The notes below the pieces were generated by a model. That model was not told the DNA's origin. It did not search any database and worked only from the letters and a program-made list of their open reading frames with translations. A program made the translations under genes and the position numbers. DNA of 64,000 nucleotides from Rhizobacter sp. Root404 (lineage in GTDB: Bacteria > Pseudomonadota > Gammaproteobacteria > Burkholderiales > Burkholderiaceae_C), in assembly GCF_001425865.1 (NCBI RefSeq), contig NZ_LMDS01000005.1, positions 442,209-506,208 on the forward strand. The letters run 5' to 3'. Shown here piece by piece: positions 59,136 to 64,000 of this stretch (positions are counted from its first letter, which is position 1; each line of letters opens with the position of its first letter).

Positions 59136-60536
59136 TCAGAGCACGCGTCCCGGGTTCAGCATTCCGTTCGGATCGAGCGCCTGCTTGATCGCGCGCATCA
59201 TCCCCAGCGCCACCGGCGATTTGCGCTGTGCCAGTTCGTCCCGCTTCAGCGCGCCCACGCCGTGCTCCGCGGAGATCGAGCCCGCGAAGCGGCCGACCGC
59301 GTCGTACACCAGCGTGTTGACCGCGTGCTCGTGGTCGCGCAGGAATACGGTCGCATCGACGCCCTCGGGGGCCTGCACGTTGTAGTGCAGGTTGCCGTCG
59401 CCGAGGTGGCCGAAGTTGACGAGGCGCACACCCGGGAAGCCGGCCGAGAGCGCGGCGTCGGTGGTCGCCACGAACTCGGCGATGGCCGAGACCGGCAGCG
59501 CGATGTCGTGCTTGATGTTCGCGCCTTCCTGGGCCTGAGCCATCGGGATCGACTCCCGCAGGTGCCACATTGCGTTCGACTGCTCGAGGCTGCTCGCCAC
59601 CGCCGCGTCGGCGATCAGGCCGCGGTCCAGCGCCGTCTCGAGCAGTGCCTCGAACAGCGCCTGCGCGTGGGCCTCGCCCTCGTTGTCCGATTGCTCGAGC
59701 AGGACCGTCCAGTCGGCCGGCGGCAGCGGCTGCGCGAGCTGCGGCATGTGCGTGCGGACGAGGCTTAGCGCGTAGCGGCCCATCACCTCGAAGCCGGTGA
59801 GGCCGGCGCCCAGCCGCGACTGGGCGAGCTGCAGCAGCTGGACGGCGGCTTCCAGTGTCGCGAGAGAAGCCAGCGCGGTGGTCACCGCTGCCGGCTGCGG
59901 ATGCAGTTTCAACGTCGCGCCGGTGATGATGCCGAGCGTGCCCTCGCTGCCGATGAACAGATCGCGCAGGTCGTAGCCGGTGTTGTCCTTGCGCAGGCCG
60001 GTGAGTCCGTTCCAGATCTCGCCCGACGCGGTCACGACCTCCAGGCCTAGGCACAGCTCGCGCGTGTTGCCGTAGCGAAGCACCTGGGTGCCGCCGGCGT
60101 TGGTCGCGAGGTTGCCGCCGATCGTGCAGCTGCCCTCGGCGGCCAGGCTGAGCGGGAACAGCAGGCCGCGTGCCGCCGCAGCCTCCTGCACGCTCTGCAG
60201 CACGCAGCCGGCGTCGACCGTCATCGCGAGGTTCGCGGCGTCGATCTCGCGCACGCGGTTCATGCGGGTCAGACTCAGCAGCACCTGCGTGCCGCTGTCG
60301 TCCGGGATCGATGCACCGACCAGGCCGGTGTTGCCGCCTTGCGGGACGATCGCGGTGCCGTGTGCCGCGCACGCGCGGAGGACGGCGGCCACCTCGGCTG
60401 TCGAACCCGGGCGGACGACGGCGCGCGCGCGGCCGCGGTAGCGCTTGCGCCAGTCGACTTCGTAGCCCGAGAGGTCGCCGTCCACCAGCACGTGGGCCGC
60501 GCCGACGGCAGCACGGAGATCGTCGATCAGCGTCAT
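59136..60536 (-). CDS. FAD-linked oxidase (GlcD/D-2-hydroxyacid dehydrogenase type)
   Basis: 466-residue flavoprotein of the GlcD/D-lactate/D-2-hydroxyglutarate dehydrogenase group, oxidising a 2-hydroxy acid. An FAD-binding domain (PQGGNTGLVGASIPDDSG, GGNLATNAGGTQVLRYGNTR) is followed by a C-terminal FAD-oxidase domain with the metal-site NFGHLGDGNLHYN and SAEHGVGALKRDEL. Start chosen at MTLIDDLRAAVG, coupled to the stop of the DUF2069 gene. Exact substrate not known. Confidence 0.9.
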   Translation of the reverse strand: MTLIDDLRAAVGAAHVLVDGDLSGYEVDWRKRYRGRARAVVRPGSTAEVAAVLRACAAHGTAIVPQGGNTGLVGASIPDDSGTQVLLSLTRMNRVREIDAANLAMTVDAGCVLQSVQEAAAARGLLFPLSLAAEGSCTIGGNLATNAGGTQVLRYGNTRELCLGLEVVTASGEIWNGLTGLRKDNTGYDLRDLFIGSEGTLGIITGATLKLHPQPAAVTTALASLATLEAAVQLLQLAQSRLGAGLTGFEVMGRYALSLVRTHMPQLAQPLPPADWTVLLEQSDNEGEAHAQALFEALLETALDRGLIADAAVASSLEQSNAMWHLRESIPMAQAQEGANIKHDIALPVSAIAEFVATTDAALSAGFPGVRLVNFGHLGDGNLHYNVQAPEGVDATVFLRDHEHAVNTLVYDAVGRFAGSISAEHGVGALKRDELAQRKSPVALGMMRAIKQALDPNGMLNPGRVL

Positions 60537-60943
60537 GCGTTCTGTTCCTTCGCGTTGCGCAGCCGCCAGCGCACGTGCGCCGCGCAGGCCGCGAACAGCA
60601 GCAGGCACAGCAGCACCTCCAGCGTGCCGAGCCACACGCCGGCGCCGCGCTCGCTCGTCGCGCGCACCACGCCCTCGGTGAAATACAGCCACACCATCAG
60701 GCTGAGCCAGCGGTAGGTGTACATGCGGTTGCGCAGCAGCCCGCCGAGCGGGATCAGCAGCGGCAGCACCTTCAGCGCGAGCGTCCGGTTGCCGGTCGGG
60801 GCGAGCCACAGCTCCCATGCGAGACCGAGAGCGATCAGCGCGATGACGCTGCCGACGGCCGCGGCGCGGGTCCAGGCGATGGGGGCGGGCAGCGGCGGCG
60901 CGGCGCCGGCGCTTGCGGAGGGGGAGGCTTGCATCACTGGCAT
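60533..60943 (-). CDS. DUF2069 membrane protein
   Basis: 136-residue inner-membrane protein with four hydrophobic segments; the conserved core is NRMYTYRWLSLMVWLYFTEG followed by RATSERGAG. DUF2069 has no known function. The start at 60943 (or 60934) leaves only 10-19 bp to the divergent yihY start, so the promoters must overlap the genes. Ends in an ATGA overlap with the FAD oxidase. Confidence 0.85.
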   Translation of the reverse strand: MPVMQASPSASAGAAPPLPAPIAWTRAAAVGSVIALIALGLAWELWLAPTGNRTLALKVLPLLIPLGGLLRNRMYTYRWLSLMVWLYFTEGVVRATSERGAGVWLGTLEVLLCLLLFAACAAHVRWRLRNAKEQNA

Positions 60944-60953
60944 GATGCCAGCA

Positions 60954-62207
60954 ATGAAGCTCACGACCACGATCAAGACGGCAGTTCACGACGAGCTGCC
61001 GGACCTGGTCCAGACCCTGCAGACCTGGCCGTGGCGCGACACCCTTCGCACGCTGCGCGCCCGCTTCCGCGAGGACCGCCTGGGCCTCACCGCGAGCAGC
61101 CTGACCTTCACGACGCTGATCTCGCTCGTGCCGCTGCTGACCGTGATGCTCGCGGTGTTCTCGGCGTTCCCGATGTTCGCGCGTTTCCAGGAGGCGCTGC
61201 AGAAGTACTTTCTGCAGACCCTGGTCCCGCAGGACATCGCCAGCCAGGTGCTCAAGGCGCTGAACCAGTTTGCCGGCAAGGCCCAGGGTGTCGGCAGTGT
61301 CGGTCTGGTGTTCCTGGTGTTTGCCGCGCTGGCCCTGATGCTGACGATCGATCGCACGCTCAACAACATCTGGCGCGTGCGCGCGATGCGGCCGATCACG
61401 CAGCGCGTGCTCGTGTACTGGTCGGCGGCGACCCTCGGCCCGCTCGTGCTCGGCGTCAGCCTGAGCCTGACGTCGTACGCGATTTCGGCGTCGAAGGGGC
61501 TGGTCGCGGTGCTGCCGGGCGGCGTCGCGCTGCTGCTCGCGGTGCTGGAGTTCCTGTTGCTCGTCGTGGCGTTCGCCGGCCTGTTCCACTATGTGCCGAA
61601 CACCCACGTCCGCTGGCGCCACGCGATCGCCGGCGGCGCGTTCACCGCGGTCGGCATCGAAGTCGCGAAGAAGCTGCTGGGCTGGTACTTGCAGACGGTG
61701 CCGACCTACACCGTGATCTACGGCACCCTGGCGGCCGTGCCGATCCTGCTGATCTGGATCTACCTGGGCTGGGTCATGGTGCTGCTCGGCGCCGTGATCG
61801 CGGCTTACGCACCGAGCCTGCAGTTGCGCGTGAAGCGCTGGCCGGACGGCCCCGGCGCCAAGCTGCAGCTCGCGCTGGCGGTGCTGCGCGAACTGGCAGT
61901 CGCGCGCGAGGCCGGCGAGCGCGGCCTGAGCGTCGGCCAGCTCGGCGAGACGCTGCGGATCGATCCGTTGCAGACCGAGCCGATCCTCGAGACCCTGATG
62001 CAGTTCGACTGGATCGGCCAGCTCGACGAAGCCGACGACCCGCGCTTCGTGCTGCTGTGCGACCCGGTGCGCACGCCGGCGCAGCCCCTGATCGCGCTGA
62101 TGTTGCTGGCCCCCGGCACATCGGCGCGCGGCCTGTGGCGGCGCGCCGGATTCGACACCATGACCTTGCAGGAACTGCTCGAGACCGACGAGTCGGCACC
62201 TCCCTGA
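60954..62207 (+). CDS. YihY/BrkB family membrane protein
   Basis: 417-residue inner-membrane protein of the YihY (formerly RNase BN) family. Six hydrophobic segments include LTASSLTFTTLISLVPLLTV, LTIDRTLNNIWRVR and YTVIYGTLAAVPILLIWIYL. The C-terminal 120 residues are soluble, with a winged-helix-like piece (SVGQLGETLRIDPLQTEPIL). The name RNase BN was an error for this family; its function is uncertain. Confidence 0.9.
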   Translation: MKLTTTIKTAVHDELPDLVQTLQTWPWRDTLRTLRARFREDRLGLTASSLTFTTLISLVPLLTVMLAVFSAFPMFARFQEALQKYFLQTLVPQDIASQVLKALNQFAGKAQGVGSVGLVFLVFAALALMLTIDRTLNNIWRVRAMRPITQRVLVYWSAATLGPLVLGVSLSLTSYAISASKGLVAVLPGGVALLLAVLEFLLLVVAFAGLFHYVPNTHVRWRHAIAGGAFTAVGIEVAKKLLGWYLQTVPTYTVIYGTLAAVPILLIWIYLGWVMVLLGAVIAAYAPSLQLRVKRWPDGPGAKLQLALAVLRELAVAREAGERGLSVGQLGETLRIDPLQTEPILETLMQFDWIGQLDEADDPRFVLLCDPVRTPAQPLIALMLLAPGTSARGLWRRAGFDTMTLQELLETDESAPP

Positions 62208-62222
62208 GGGCGCTCGACGCGA

Positions 62223-63503
62223 CTAACGCGTCGACTCGAACGCGATCGCCGCGCAGTGCATCGCGCAGTTCTTGCCGCTGCGCTTGGCCGCGTACATCGC
62301 GTCGTCGGCCAACTGCAGCAGCGTCAGCGGGTGGCGTGCGTCGCGCGGCGCCAGCGCGTAGCCGATGCTCGCGCTGACGACGCCGCCGAGCGGCCCGTTG
62401 CCGGTGACCGACCCGACGGCAGCCAGCATGTGGACCGCGAGCGCCTGGGCGCCGTCGTGGTCACGCACCGGGGCGAGCACGAGGAACTCGTCGCCGCCGA
62501 AACGGCCGACCGCGTCGTCGGCACGCACCGCCTCCTGCAGCGCGCGTCCCACCGCCACCAGCAGCGCGTCACCCTCGGCGTGCCCGAGACGGTCGTTCAC
62601 GGCCTTGAAGCCGTCGAGGTCGACGAAGTACAGCGCGACCGGCTGGCGCTCGGCCTCGACCAGGGCCGCCTCGACGTGGTCCATCATCGTGCGCCGGCTC
62701 AGCACGTCGGTCAGGCCGTCGCGTTCGACGCGGCGCTTGAGCTTTTCCTGCGAGACGGTGAGTTCGTGCACGTCGACCGTGACGGTGTACAGGCCGAGCA
62801 CCTGGCCGTCCTCTGCGAGGTCGGGCACGTAGCTCGTGCGCATCCAGCGCGGGCCTTGCGGCAGCGCGTCGACCAGGCGCGTGTACTGCACCGCGCGCCC
62901 CTGCAGCGCGCGCTCGAAATACGGCGCATGCTCCGCCCACCGGCGGGCGCCCCGCGCATCGCCGATGTGGCGGCCGAGCAATTCCTCGCGCCGCGTGCCC
63001 GTCGCCTCGCAATACGCCTTGTTGACGAAGCGCAGCACGAACTGGTGGTCGACGTACGTGAGCGGGTAGGGGATGTTCTCGGTGAACCGGTCGAGCCGCT
63101 TCTGCGTCGCCGTCAGGGTCTCGCGCGCGATCACGTCGTCGTGGATGTCGGTCGCGATCGTGAACACCGCTTCGACGGTGCCGTTCGCGTCGGCATCGGG
63201 GAACACCTGGATGCGCGCCCAGCGGCCCGGCGTGGGGCCGTGCATCAGCTGTCGCTGGTAGGTGAGGGTGTGGCCTTCGAACGCCTGCATGAAGGCGGGC
63301 GCTGCCGCGGCCCAGGCGATCTCGCCGAACAATTCCTGCAGCGTGCGGCCGAGCAACTGATCGCGCGGCCGGCCGGCCCACGCCAGGTAGTGATCATTGC
63401 AGAAGACCAGCCGCGCGTCGCGATCCCAGCGGCCGATCGGCAGATCGATCGCCGTGACGAGGCGCTCGATGTGCGTGATGCGCGGATCGGCGGCAGCAAC
63501 CAT
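62223..63503 (-). CDS. Diguanylate cyclase with two PAS domains
   Basis: 426-residue cytoplasmic signalling enzyme making cyclic di-GMP. It has a first PAS (about 10-120: GRWDRDARLVFCNDHYLAWA), a second PAS (about 130-250: IPYPLTYVDHQFVLRFVNKA), then a GGDEF domain with an intact active-site loop GRFGGDEFLVLAPV. The product-inhibition I-site RxxD (RADD) is in its usual place five residues before GGDEF. No EAL domain. No membrane span, so it senses an internal signal. Confidence 0.93.
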   Translation of the reverse strand: MVAAADPRITHIERLVTAIDLPIGRWDRDARLVFCNDHYLAWAGRPRDQLLGRTLQELFGEIAWAAAAPAFMQAFEGHTLTYQRQLMHGPTPGRWARIQVFPDADANGTVEAVFTIATDIHDDVIARETLTATQKRLDRFTENIPYPLTYVDHQFVLRFVNKAYCEATGTRREELLGRHIGDARGARRWAEHAPYFERALQGRAVQYTRLVDALPQGPRWMRTSYVPDLAEDGQVLGLYTVTVDVHELTVSQEKLKRRVERDGLTDVLSRRTMMDHVEAALVEAERQPVALYFVDLDGFKAVNDRLGHAEGDALLVAVGRALQEAVRADDAVGRFGGDEFLVLAPVRDHDGAQALAVHMLAAVGSVTGNGPLGGVVSASIGYALAPRDARHPLTLLQLADDAMYAAKRSGKNCAMHCAAIAFESTR

Positions 63504-63605
63504 GGGCGGATGGTAGCGAGCCGCCCGGTCAGAATGTCAAACTGGTTCCAATTCGCCGTGAAGTCCGTTGCGAGTTACCGACGTGCGTCGCCGTGCGCCG
63601 CGCCA

Positions 63606-64000
63606 TCAGGCCAGCGCGCGGCGCAGGGCGGCGAGTACCGCGTCCGGCGCCTCGGACATCAGCGCATGCCCGGCCGGCACCGTCTGGACCGCGGCGCGCA
63701 GCGCCTGCGCGAGCTCGCGCGACTGCTTCGGGCTGGTCATCTGGTCGCGGTCGCCCAGGATCAGATGCGCGGGGCAGCTCACGCGGGCGGCCGCGTCGAG
63801 GCCGCCGCCGTATCGATCACAGGCCTGGAAGTCGTTGTGGAACAGGTTGACGCCGGTCTGGCCGGCCTGCACCCGGCGCATCAGCGCGCGGTTCGCACCG
63901 TGCAGCCAGGTGCCGGGGCCGGGCGCCGAGGGCTTGGCGGCCAAGCCGGCGTGCGAGAACGCGTTGACCATGTCGATCGCTGCCCGTGGCGCATCGCGCG
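63606..64000 (-). CDS. Alpha/beta hydrolase, C-terminal part (cut by the window edge)
   Basis: At least 130 C-terminal residues of an alpha/beta-hydrolase, with the frame open to the window end. The acid residue is in PAHLILGDRDQMTSPKQS and the catalytic histidine in VPAGHALMSEAPD; the nucleophile lies outside the window. The arrangement is typical of small esterase/lactonase-like hydrolases. Substrate unknown. Confidence 0.85.
   Translation of the reverse strand, partial: RDAPRAAIDMVNAFSHAGLAAKPSAPGPGTWLHGANRALMRRVQAGQTGVNLFHNDFQACDRYGGGLDAAARVSCPAHLILGDRDQMTSPKQSRELAQALRAAVQTVPAGHALMSEAPDAVLAALRRALA

Overview
The window is high-GC, densely packed chromosomal DNA from a betaproteobacterium. 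The best fit is Burkholderiales of the Rubrivivax/Leptothrix/Comamonadaceae kind. That placement rests on the tpiA-secG-tRNA-Leu-nuoA-N order, the 6S RNA gene between zapA and an EVE-domain gene, a DUF2818 gene behind nuoN, an iscR-iscS-iscU-iscA-hscB-hscA-fdx order, an intracellular PHB depolymerase, and proteins of betaproteobacterial type throughout. Species cannot be fixed from sequence reading alone. There are no insertion sequences, phage genes or CRISPR arrays.

Layout. 1-1.6 kb (minus strand): the start of a TauE/SafE permease, an EVE protein, 6S RNA, zapA and a ZapB-like coiled coil. 1.7-6.6 kb: a cobalamin riboswitch followed by btuB, btuF, btuC and btuD, a complete B12 uptake operon. 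6.6-11.2 kb (minus): a GAF protein, nth, an RnfB-like ferredoxin and phaZ (the last three joined by 4-bp overlaps), then an aromatic/aspartate aminotransferase. 11.3-18.9 kb: uvrB and the complete ISC iron-sulfur operon, with a terminator-like hairpin between iscA and hscB. 18.9-26.9 kb: kdpABCDE, high-affinity potassium uptake with its own two-component system and without a recognisable kdpF.

26.9-32.4 kb is the most unusual part. A LuxR-type regulator without a LuxI is bracketed by two 20-bp dyads with the CTGT-N8-ACAG arms of lux boxes. The second dyad lies at promoter distance from a 70-residue double-glycine peptide precursor. Its predicted 29-residue product starts and ends with the same APRGGW motif. 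The peptide gene is followed at once by an HlyD-type adaptor and an ABC exporter with an intact C39 leader peptidase. I read this as a regulated peptide secretion system whose product may be a signal or a bacteriocin. No maturation enzyme or immunity gene is evident.

32.4-41.5 kb: tsaD, an Hsp20 gene with a sigma-32-like promoter, an orphan branched-chain-type binding protein overlapping an aminotransferase, then rpsO, pnp, a quinone oxidoreductase, tpiA and secG. 41.7-56.7 kb: tRNA-Leu(GAG) and the full 14-gene respiratory complex I operon with its DUF2818 companion. 56.7-64 kb: a Nudix hydrolase, a DUF1178 protein, a DUF2917/LysR divergent pair, a FAD-linked oxidase, DUF2069 and YihY divergent membrane proteins, a PAS-PAS-GGDEF diguanylate cyclase, and the end of an alpha/beta hydrolase cut by the window edge. 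Translational coupling by ATGA or TGATG overlaps is very frequent.
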